Assembly (NCBI GenBank): GCA_964569085.1
Contig: CAZMTA010000003.1
Coordinates: 62,001-126,000 of the forward strand
Origin: JAJCZZ01 sp964569085
GTDB lineage: Bacteria; Gemmatimonadota; Gemmatimonadetes; Longimicrobiales; Gaopeijiaceae
Length of the DNA stretch: 64,000 nucleotides
Direction: 5' to 3'
Within the stretch, counting starts at the first letter, position 1; every line of letters starts with the position of its first letter. Below the pieces are notes generated by a model. It did not search any database, was not told the origin of the DNA, and saw only the letters and a list, made by a program, of their open reading frames with translations. Shown here piece after piece: positions 45,237 to 52,555 of this stretch. Both the position numbers and the translations under genes were made by a program.

Positions 45237-46673
45237 ATGATGGCCCCGCACCCGCGCCTTCGCCTCCGCGCTCTCCTCCCGGCGCTCCTCCTGCCTCTCA
45301 CGGTGGGCGCGTGCGCCTACGCAGTTCCCCAGGTGAGCCCCGCGGACATTCCGCGGCTCGAGGAGCAGGTGGCCGCCAATCCCGGCGACACCGAGCTGAA
45401 GGTCCAGCTCGGCATGGCCCGGTACCAGGCGGAGGACTACCAGCGGGCTCGGGACCTCCTCCAGGCCGCCGTGGACTCGGGGAACCAGAGCGGGGCGGCC
45501 CTCCTCTACCTCGGCATGTCCGAGGAGGAGTTCGAGAACTGGTCCGCCGCGCGCGACGCTTACAGTACATATCTGGACGTCGGGCGTTCCGAGCCGCTGA
45601 AGCAGGAGGTGCGCCGGCGGCTCCAGCTCCTGGGCCAGCGGATCCTCCAGGAGCAGGCCCGGGCCGCCCTGGCCCGCGAGGCCGAGCTGGCGGCGACGGA
45701 GGTCACGGCGCGGTCGCTGGCCGTCCTCCCCTTCGGCTTCAACTCGGAGCGGGAGGAGCTGGAGCCGCTCATCTACGCCCTCTCGGACATGATGATCACG
45801 GACTTCGCCGTGTCCAACGCGCTGACCGTGCTGGAGCGCACCCAGATCCAGACGCTCCTGGACGAGATGGCGCTCACGGAGGCGGGGTACGCGGAGGCGG
45901 AGACGGGCGCCCGCGCCGGGCGCCTCCTGGGCGCCGAGCACGTGGTCCAGGGGATCATCACCACCCTGGGGCAGGAGGACCTCCGGCTGGATTCGGAGAT
46001 CCTCAACATCCCGCGCTCCGCCTCGGCGGGCTCGGTGGAGGCCGAGGACGCGCTGGCCAACCTCTTCGACATGGAGAAGGAGCTGGTCATCCGCACCATC
46101 CGGGAGGTGCTCGGCATCGAGCTCACCCCGGCGGAGGAGCAGGCCATCCTGGAGAACCGGGCCGAGAACGTCCTCGCCTTCCTGGCCTACGGTCGGGGAC
46201 TCCGGGCGAAGGATCGGGGCGACTACGCCACCGCCATGGCCGAATTCCGGCAGGCCCGGGACCTGGACCCGGGCTTCGAGCCGGCCGGCACGGAGCTCGA
46301 CCAGACCTCGGACCTCCAGGACGCCGCCGACACCTCGCCCGACGACCTGGGGGAGACCGCCACCAGCACCGGCGAGGTCGGTGGGGGCGGCCCCGTGGCC
46401 CCACCGCCGCCGGAGACCACCGGCGCGCTCCCGGGCGGGACCGGCGGCGGCCCGACGCCGGGCACCACCGGAACCATGAGCGACGCCGGGGAGGCGGTGA
46501 ACCCGACCCCCACCACCGGCACCCTGGGCGGCACCACCACCACCGGCACGACGGACCAGCCCACCGGGGAGGAGCGCGACCCGGTCGAGGAGGCCGGCGG
46601 CCAGGAGGGATCCACCACGACCACCGCCCAGATCCGCATCGTCATCAAGGCCCCCACGGGCGGGAGCCGATGA
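45237..46673 (+). CDS. CsgG-like/TPR lipoprotein with Thr/Gly/Pro-rich tail
   Basis: 478 residues. The N-terminus ends LLPLTVGACAYAV, a lipobox. TPR helices (about 40-135; LKVQLGMARYQAEDYQRARD) precede a CsgG-like domain (about 160-300; LAVLPFGFNSEREEL, LERTQIQTLLDEMALTEAG, LLGAEHVVQGIITTL) and one more TPR (FLAYGRGLRAKDRGDYATAM). The last about 100 residues are low-complexity (TTGTLGGTTTTGTT) and probably disordered or periplasm-spanning. As a lipoprotein it may sit in the outer membrane near the barrel encoded next. ATG 45237 has AGGAG 8 bases upstream. The stop overlaps the barrel start (ATGA). Confidence 0.82.
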   Translation: MMAPHPRLRLRALLPALLLPLTVGACAYAVPQVSPADIPRLEEQVAANPGDTELKVQLGMARYQAEDYQRARDLLQAAVDSGNQSGAALLYLGMSEEEFENWSAARDAYSTYLDVGRSEPLKQEVRRRLQLLGQRILQEQARAALAREAELAATEVTARSLAVLPFGFNSEREELEPLIYALSDMMITDFAVSNALTVLERTQIQTLLDEMALTEAGYAEAETGARAGRLLGAEHVVQGIITTLGQEDLRLDSEILNIPRSASAGSVEAEDALANLFDMEKELVIRTIREVLGIELTPAEEQAILENRAENVLAFLAYGRGLRAKDRGDYATAMAEFRQARDLDPGFEPAGTELDQTSDLQDAADTSPDDLGETATSTGEVGGGGPVAPPPPETTGALPGGTGGGPTPGTTGTMSDAGEAVNPTPTTGTLGGTTTTGTTDQPTGEERDPVEEAGGQEGSTTTTAQIRIVIKAPTGGSR

Positions 46674-47809
46674 TGCGCCGGGTGCTAGGGGGCGCGGCGC
46701 TCCTCGGCGCCCTCGCCTTCGCCGCGGCGCCCGCGCAGGCGCAGCGGCCCTCCATCGGGATCGGCGCGGAGTTCATGGGCTACTCCTTCGACGACGAGCT
46801 GGGGGCGGACGCCGCCCAGCTCTTCCTCGTTCCCCTGGCCGTCCGGGTGCCGGTGGTGCCGGGCTTCACCCTCGACCTCTACACGGCGTGGGCCCAGGGC
46901 AAGGTCGAGGAGGCCGACACCGAGTACACCCTGGACGGGCTGGTGGACACCCGGCTGAAGGCCTCGTGGCAGGCCACCCCGTGGGCGCTCCTGAGCCTGG
47001 GCATGAGCCTCCCCACCGGGAACGCCACCCACGACGGGAACGAGGCCGTGGTGGCCTCGGTCCTCTCCAACGACCTCCTGGGCTTCCGGGAGGCCACCTG
47101 GGGCACCGGCTTCGGCCTGACCTCGTCGGTGGCCACCGCGATCCGCGCCGGGGAGTTCGGGATCGGCCTCGCCGGCTCCTACTCCGTGCGCGGCGAGTTC
47201 GAGCCCCGCTCGGAGCTGGACCTCACCTATCGACCCGGCAACGAGGCCCGCGTCCGGGTCGGCTTCGACCGCAACATCGGCACGAACACGCTCACCGGCG
47301 GCGTGACGCTCAGCACGTTCAGCCAGGACCAGCGCGACGGCCGGAACCTCTTCCAGGCGGGCAACCGGATCCGGGGCGACCTGACGTACGCCTTCCGGGC
47401 CGGCGCCGGCCTCTGGTCCGTGTGGCTCGCCGACGTCTGGCGGGAGAACGGGGACCTGACGCTGGACGTGGTGGACGACGACGACGTCCTCCTGGGCGAC
47501 ACCACCGTGACCACCGCGAGCCAGAACCTGGTCGTGGCCGGCGTGCGGGGGACCGTGGGCGTGGGGGGCTCCTACGTGGTGCGGCCCCAGGTGGATCTGC
47601 GGCTCCAGCAGCGGGAGGAGGCCGACGGCCGGGAGGAGGGCTCCGGGTGGATCCTGGGCGTGGGGGCCGACTTCCCGCTCCGCCTCTTCGGGGGGTACGA
47701 TTTCTTCCCCAAGGCCCGGGTGCTCTTCGGAAGCATCCAGGACGCCGAGGGGGTGTCCCGGAGCCTCACCGGGGGCGAGGTCACCTTCACCGTCCGCTGG
47801 AGCTTCTGA
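46670..47809 (+). CDS. Outer-membrane beta-barrel protein
   Basis: 379 residues with a clear signal peptide (ending APAQAQ, about 25) and no internal membrane helix. The mature chain is alternating beta strands with aromatic residues at the ends (GIGAEFMGYSFDD, FTLDLYTAWAQ, ALLSLGMSLPTGN, EVTFTVRWSF). The terminal phenylalanine, F379, is typical for outer-membrane proteins recognised by BAM. There are about 16 likely strands. The function is unknown; it may pair with the CsgG lipoprotein encoded with an overlapping start. It is followed 112 bases later by the phosphofructokinase gene, which looks unrelated. Confidence 0.78.
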   Translation: MMRRVLGGAALLGALAFAAAPAQAQRPSIGIGAEFMGYSFDDELGADAAQLFLVPLAVRVPVVPGFTLDLYTAWAQGKVEEADTEYTLDGLVDTRLKASWQATPWALLSLGMSLPTGNATHDGNEAVVASVLSNDLLGFREATWGTGFGLTSSVATAIRAGEFGIGLAGSYSVRGEFEPRSELDLTYRPGNEARVRVGFDRNIGTNTLTGGVTLSTFSQDQRDGRNLFQAGNRIRGDLTYAFRAGAGLWSVWLADVWRENGDLTLDVVDDDDVLLGDTTVTTASQNLVVAGVRGTVGVGGSYVVRPQVDLRLQQREEADGREEGSGWILGVGADFPLRLFGGYDFFPKARVLFGSIQDAEGVSRSLTGGEVTFTVRWSF

Positions 47810-47921
47810 GGGGCCCGAGGCGCGTCGGGGGCGGCCTTGACCGCCCCTCGCGCCTCCTCCCATGGTTCGGCCCCCGGCGACCCGCCGGGCCCGCCGATTC
47901 TCCCCGTCCCCCCGAGGCCTC

Positions 47922-49013
47922 ATGAGCGACCCCATCCGGCGCATCGCCGTCAACACCGGTGGGGGCGACGCCCCCGGCCTCAACGCCGTCATCCGCGCGG
48001 TCGTCCTGGCCAGCGAGCAGAGGGGCTGGGAGGTCTACGGCATCGAGCAGAGCTACGACGGGCTCTTCGAGGAGGGCGGCGTGCGCCGCCTGGACCGGGA
48101 CTCGGTGCGGGGCATCACCCACCTGGGCGGCACCATCCTGGGGACCACGAACCGGGGCAACCCGCTCAAGTGGCCCGTGAAGGACGAGGACGGCGAGGTC
48201 CGCTACGAGGATCGAGCGGACGCCGTCCTGAGGCGCCTGGACGAGCTCGGCATCGACGCCCTGGTGGCCATCGGGGGGGACGGCTCGCTGGCCATCGCCC
48301 ACGAGCTGTTCAAGCGAGGGCTCCCGGTGGTGGGCGTGCCCAAGACCATCGACAACGACCTGGCCGCCACCACGCTGACCTTCGGGTTCCAGACCGCGGT
48401 GGAGACCGCCACCGACGCCATCGACCGGCTCCACTCCACCGCCCAGGCCCACCGGCGCGTCATGGTGGTGGAGCTCATGGGGCGCAACGCGGGGTGGATC
48501 GCCCTCTTCGCGGGGGTGGCGGGCACGGCGGACGTGATCCTCATCCCCGAGATCCCCTACGACATCGACGCCGTCTGCCGGAAGATCGAGGCGCGGTACG
48601 AGTCCGGGCGGGAGTTCGCCATCGTGGTGGCCGCGGAGGGAGCCTTCCCCGCCGGAGGGAAGCCCGTCTACGAGCAGAAGGGGAAGGGCCAGGTGCGGCT
48701 CGGCGGGATCGCCGAGCGGCTGGCCGAGGAGATCGACGAGCGCACCGACCGGGAGATCCGCACCCTGACGCTGGGCCACCTCCAGCGCGGCGGAGGGCCC
48801 AACGCCTACGACCGGCTCCTCTCCCTGCGCTTCGGCTCCGGCGCGGTGCAGCTCGTGGAGGACGGGTGCTTCGGGTGCATGGTGGCCCTGGATCCCCCGG
48901 AGGTCCTGGCCGTTCCCCTCGGAAAGGCCATCGCCCGGACCAAGACCGTGCCCCTGGACTCGGACGTCGTTCAGACCGCCCGGAGCCTGGGGATCTGCCT
49001 CGGCGACGAGTAG
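47922..49013 (+). CDS. pfkA: 6-phosphofructokinase (ATP-type with Lys124 signature)
   Basis: 363 residues, cytoplasmic. Family motifs: VNTGGGDAPGLNAVIR, the ATP site IGGDGSLAIA, PKTIDNDLAAT with the catalytic Asp, and VVELMGRNAGWIAL. The residue equivalent to Gly104 of E. coli PfkA is Gly (GGDGS), which marks ATP rather than pyrophosphate enzymes. The position equivalent to 124 is Lys, as in the pyrophosphate and mixed group (group III, seen in Streptomyces). ATP use is therefore likely but should be measured. It phosphorylates fructose 6-phosphate in glycolysis. ATG 47922 has GAGG 5 bases upstream and starts at the conserved core. Confidence 0.9.
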   Translation: MSDPIRRIAVNTGGGDAPGLNAVIRAVVLASEQRGWEVYGIEQSYDGLFEEGGVRRLDRDSVRGITHLGGTILGTTNRGNPLKWPVKDEDGEVRYEDRADAVLRRLDELGIDALVAIGGDGSLAIAHELFKRGLPVVGVPKTIDNDLAATTLTFGFQTAVETATDAIDRLHSTAQAHRRVMVVELMGRNAGWIALFAGVAGTADVILIPEIPYDIDAVCRKIEARYESGREFAIVVAAEGAFPAGGKPVYEQKGKGQVRLGGIAERLAEEIDERTDREIRTLTLGHLQRGGGPNAYDRLLSLRFGSGAVQLVEDGCFGCMVALDPPEVLAVPLGKAIARTKTVPLDSDVVQTARSLGICLGDE

Positions 49014-49064
49014 GCGGACGGCGGCCCCTTCCCGGGGGGGCGCAGCCCCGCACCCGGCGGGATC

Positions 49065-49514
49065 CTAGGGCGTCGGCTCCGCCCGCACGGTGAGGCGGTA
49101 GTCCCCGGGAGGGACGCTCCGCCCCGTGTGGGGATGGGGGCGGAGGTCCACGAAGGTCACCCGGGCCCCGTCCCGGTCGAAGGAGCGGGGCTCCAGGGTG
49201 CTGTTGAGCTGGACCAGGGTCTCCTCCCCTCCGTCCACGGCCAGGCCGAGCTCCACCACGGCGTTCCCCTCCCAGACGCAGACCACGTCCACGGGGCAGC
49301 GCGAGTCCTCCACCACCCGGCGGAAGGTGAGGCGCAGGTTCGTCCCCGACGGCGTGGTCGGCTCCCCCGGCGCGAGGACCAGCTCCACCGGACCGGCGAT
49401 CACGGCCCGGGCCGGCGACGGCGCGTCGGGCTCGGTACCGGTCTCGCCGCACGCGGTGGCGCCGAGGAGGAGGGTGGCCGCGAGGGCGCGGAGGGGGGCG
49501 GCTGCGATGCGCAT
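49065..49514 (-). CDS. Small lipoprotein with conserved cysteine pair
   Basis: 149 residues. The signal peptide ends LLLGATACGETG with the lipobox cysteine near residue 22. The mature part is beta-rich: TNLRLTFRRVVEDSRCPVDV followed by VCVWEGNAVVELGLAV. The SRCPxxVxCxWEG pattern, with two cysteines likely bonded, is one I have seen in short exported proteins of unknown function. No enzyme motif. ATG 49514 is the start. It is convergent with the phosphofructokinase gene (51 bases between stops) and divergent from the small gene at 49724. Confidence 0.7.
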   Translation of the reverse strand: MRIAAAPLRALAATLLLGATACGETGTEPDAPSPARAVIAGPVELVLAPGEPTTPSGTNLRLTFRRVVEDSRCPVDVVCVWEGNAVVELGLAVDGGEETLVQLNSTLEPRSFDRDGARVTFVDLRPHPHTGRSVPPGDYRLTVRAEPTP

Positions 49515-49723
49515 ATGGGAACACCTCGCGAAGAGGGTGGCGGTCGTGTGTCGCGAGCAGGGGAACGAGCGACCAGCGGGGTTCGTGACGGCTCCCGCGC
49601 CCCGGCCCGGCCCGATTCGGGGCGGAATGCCTTCCCGGAAGTTGCGCCCGGCCCACCCCCCGCCGAAGGTTGGGGCCGGCCCGCGCCCCCGGGCGCCCCC
49701 ACCGCACCGAGCCAGGAGCCCCC

Positions 49724-49891
49724 GTGTCCGCCGACGATCTCCCCTTCGAGCGTGCCGAGCCCCAGGCGGCGCCCGACGCGCCCCGGGAAGGGCCCGGCTT
49801 CCGGACCACCCTGATCCGCGTCATGGCCGTGCAGGTCATCACGCTGATCCTCCTCTGGGTCCTCCAGGCCCGCTACCACGTGGGCGGCTGA
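49724..49891 (+). CDS. Small single-span membrane protein paired with an SSS symporter
   Basis: 55 residues: an acidic N-terminus of about 25 residues and a C-terminal membrane helix (TLIRVMAVQVITLILLWVLQ). GTG 49724 has AGGAG 6 bases upstream. It lies 4 bases before the SSS gene. Such tiny subunits accompany some sodium:solute symporters and may help folding or gating; that is by analogy. Its end (QARYHVGG) is outside the helix. It is easily missed by gene callers because of size and the GTG start. Confidence 0.75.
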   Translation: MSADDLPFERAEPQAAPDAPREGPGFRTTLIRVMAVQVITLILLWVLQARYHVGG

Positions 49892-49895
49892 CGGC

Positions 49896-51578
49896 ATGCA
49901 TCCCGTCAACTGGGCCATCGTCGGCGCGTACGTCCTCTACGTGCTGGTGGACGGGGTGCGCCGGGCCAAGGGCACCGACACCGTCGAGGGGTACTTCCTG
50001 GCCAACAAGAGCCTCCCCTGGTGGGCGGTGGGGCTCAGCGTCATGGCCACCCAGCTCTCCGCAGTGACCATGATCGGGACCACGGGGCAGGGCGCCACCG
50101 ACGGCCTCCGCTTCGTGCAGTTCTACTTCGGGCTGCCCATCGCCATGGTCATCCTGGGCGTCACGCTGGTGCCCTTCCTCCACGGCTCGAAGGTCTTCAC
50201 GGCGTACGAGTACCTGGAGCGGCGCTTCGACGCCAAGACGCGCTCGCTGACCTCGCTCCTCTTCCTCTTCTCCCGGGGGATGAGCTGCGGGACCATCATC
50301 GCGGCGCCGGGCGTGGTCTTCAGCGCGGTGTTCGGGTGGGACCTCACGTGGAGCGTGGCGCTCATCGGCATCCCCACCGTGATCTACACCATGATCGGCG
50401 GGGTCCAGGCCGTGACCTGGGCGGACGTGAAGCAGATGGTGCTCATCGTCTTCAGCCTGGTGGCGGTCACCGTCGTGCTCCTGGTGAAGATGCCGGTGAG
50501 CCCCGACGAGGCGCTCCAGATCGCCGGCGCCACCGGGCGCCTCCAGGTGTTCGACTTCTCCTTCACGCTGAACGAGACGTACACCTTCTGGTCCGGGATC
50601 CTGGGCGGCACCTTCCTCATGCTGTCCTACTTCGGGACCGATCAGAGCCAGGTCCAGCGCTACCTCACGGCGCGCTCGGTGGAGGGGGCGCGCTCGAGCC
50701 TCCTCATGAGCGCCTACTGGAAGATCCCCCTCCAGGCGCTGGTCCTCCTGGTGGGCGTCCTGGTCTTCGTCTACTACCAGTTCCAGGCGCCGCCGCTCCT
50801 GTTCAACCCGGACCACGAGGCCCGGGTGGTGGAGGCCCAGGGGGAACGCTACCGGGCGCTGGAGGAAGAGTACCGGAGCACCTTCACCCTCCGGGAGGAC
50901 GCCGCCAGGGCCGCCGCGGCCTCGGAGGGCCTCGACCGGGAGGCGGCCATGGGGTCGTTCCTGGAGCGGGAGGCCCAGATCCAGCAGATCCGGGGCGAGG
51001 CCCTGGGGATGGCGGAGGAGGTCACCGGCGAGAACAGCCGGGACGTGAACTACATCATCCCCCGCTTCGTCCTGAGCGAGCTCCCCCTCGGGCTCACCGG
51101 GCTCTTCATCGCCGGGGTGATCGCGGCGGCCATGTCCAGCATCGCGTCGGAGCTGAACTCGCTGGCCACCGTCTCCGTCATCGACTTCTACCGGCGGTGG
51201 TTCAAGCCCGAGGGCACGGAGAGCCACTACCTGAAGGTCTCCAAGTGGGCCACGGCGTTCTGGGGGGTCTTCGCGTGCATCGTGGCCACCTACGCCGCCA
51301 CGCTGGGCTCCCTCATCGAGGTGGTGAACCGCTTCGGGTCCTTCTTCTACGGCTCCATCCTCGGCGTCTTCCTCCTGGCCATGATCCCGAGGAGCGGCCC
51401 GCTGGGCGCGTTCGTGGGCCTCCTGGCCGGCATGGGCTGCGTGGCCGCCGTCACCTTCGGCGCGCCGGAGGTCTCGTTCCTCTGGCACAACGTCATCGGC
51501 GCGGTGACGGTCGTGGTGGTGGGCACGGTGGTCAGCTTCCTCACCGGGAGCCGGGCGGGCCCGGCGGCGGAGGCCTGA
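49896..51578 (+). CDS. Sodium:solute symporter (SSS family)
   Basis: 560 residues with about 13 membrane helices. Family features are WAVGLSVMATQLSAVTMIGT, the sodium-site region SYFGTDQSQVQRYLT and FIAGVIAAAMSSIASELNSL. A charged helical insert of about 70 residues (about 300-370) sits between helices on the cytoplasmic side, as in many SSS proteins of Bacteroidota and relatives. The solute is not deducible; sugars, amino acids and organic acids are all possible. It follows the 55-residue small membrane protein by 4 bases, so the pair is an operon. ATG 49896. Confidence 0.88.
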   Translation: MHPVNWAIVGAYVLYVLVDGVRRAKGTDTVEGYFLANKSLPWWAVGLSVMATQLSAVTMIGTTGQGATDGLRFVQFYFGLPIAMVILGVTLVPFLHGSKVFTAYEYLERRFDAKTRSLTSLLFLFSRGMSCGTIIAAPGVVFSAVFGWDLTWSVALIGIPTVIYTMIGGVQAVTWADVKQMVLIVFSLVAVTVVLLVKMPVSPDEALQIAGATGRLQVFDFSFTLNETYTFWSGILGGTFLMLSYFGTDQSQVQRYLTARSVEGARSSLLMSAYWKIPLQALVLLVGVLVFVYYQFQAPPLLFNPDHEARVVEAQGERYRALEEEYRSTFTLREDAARAAAASEGLDREAAMGSFLEREAQIQQIRGEALGMAEEVTGENSRDVNYIIPRFVLSELPLGLTGLFIAGVIAAAMSSIASELNSLATVSVIDFYRRWFKPEGTESHYLKVSKWATAFWGVFACIVATYAATLGSLIEVVNRFGSFFYGSILGVFLLAMIPRSGPLGAFVGLLAGMGCVAAVTFGAPEVSFLWHNVIGAVTVVVVGTVVSFLTGSRAGPAAEA

Positions 51579-51663
51579 CGGGACCGGGACGGCTGATCCA
51601 GCCATGGACCCGCCCCCGACGCCTTCGTATCCTCGATCTTCCTACCGAGCCCGGAGCCCGAAG

Positions 51664-52515
51664 ATGACGTCCGACGAGTACCAGGAGCTCGTGGAGTTCC
51701 TCGCCCGGAAGTTCGATGCCGTGCACGAGGAGATCCATGCCGTGGCCGGGGTCACGGAGGACGCGTTCCGCTCGGACCTGAAGGCGCAGGCGGAGGCCTT
51801 GATCCTGCGCATGGGAAGGCTGGAAGGATCCCTCCGGTCCGACATGGCCACCCAGGGCAGGGAGCTCCGCTCCGAGATGGCGGCCCAAGGCAAGGAGCTC
51901 CGCTCCGAGGTGGCGGCCCAAGGCAAGGAGCTCCGCTCCGAGGTGGCGGCCCAAGGCGAGGAGCTCCGCTCCGAGATGTTGGCCCAAGGCGAAGAGCTCC
52001 GATCCGAGATGGCGGCCCAAGGCGAAAAGCTCCGATCCGAGATGATGGCCCAAGGCAAGGAGCTCCGCTCCGAGATGGCGGCCCAAGGCGAAGAGCTCCG
52101 ATCCGAGATGATGGCCCAAGGCGAGGAGCTCCGCTCCGAGATGGCGGCCCAAGGCAAGGAGTTCCGCTCCGAGATGGCGGCCCAAGGCAAGGAGTTCCGC
52201 TCCGAGGTGGCAGCCCAAGGCGAAGAGCTCCGCTCCGAGATGGCGGCCCAAGGCAAGGAGTCCCGCTCCGAGGTGGCGGCCCAGGGCCAGGAGCTCCGCT
52301 CCGAGATGATGGCCCAAGGCGAGGAGCTCCGCTCCGAGGTGGCGGCCCAAGGCAAGGAGTCCCGCTCCGAGGTGGCGGCCCAGGGCAGGGAGCTCCGCTC
52401 CGAGGTGGCGACCCTCGACGCCAAGATCGACCGGAACGGCCGGGCCATCGAGGAGAACGGGCGCCGGATCGAGGCGCTCTCGGAGCGGGTCGACCGGCTG
52501 GCCGCGTCGGCGTAG
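51664..52515 (+). CDS. Coiled-coil protein of seventeen 11-residue (hendecad) repeats
   Basis: 283 residues, no signal peptide or membrane helix. A helical head (MTSDEYQELVEFLARKFDAV) leads to seventeen tandem copies of an 11-residue unit, typically SEMAAQGKELR (positions 59-245), and a coiled tail (LDAKIDRNGRAIEENGRRIE). Hydrophobic residues at fixed positions of each 11-mer fit a right-handed coiled coil rather than a heptad one; its length would be about 28 nm at 1.5 A per residue. The function is unknown; it may be a spacer or scaffold. ATG 51664 is chosen as it starts the conserved head. Confidence 0.82.
   Translation: MTSDEYQELVEFLARKFDAVHEEIHAVAGVTEDAFRSDLKAQAEALILRMGRLEGSLRSDMATQGRELRSEMAAQGKELRSEVAAQGKELRSEVAAQGEELRSEMLAQGEELRSEMAAQGEKLRSEMMAQGKELRSEMAAQGEELRSEMMAQGEELRSEMAAQGKEFRSEMAAQGKEFRSEVAAQGEELRSEMAAQGKESRSEVAAQGQELRSEMMAQGEELRSEVAAQGKESRSEVAAQGRELRSEVATLDAKIDRNGRAIEENGRRIEALSERVDRLAASA
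51838..52398. repeat. Tandem repeat, 17 units of 33 bases
   Basis: The DNA encodes the 11-residue units in frame, each 33 bases with small differences (typical unit: TCCGAGATGGCGGCCCAAGG then CAAGGAGCTCCGC). The uniform length and near identity suggest recent expansion by slippage or unequal exchange. Copy number is likely to vary between strains. Because 33 is a multiple of 3, all frames stay open on both strands, giving spurious long antisense frames. Confidence 0.9.
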
Positions 52516-52555
52516 CCCTGCCGCCACCCGCCGGCCCAGGCGGTCCCCCTGGCGA

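Noticed and set aside
51838..52398. CRISPR-like array
   Set aside because: The repeats are contiguous coding units without unique spacers.
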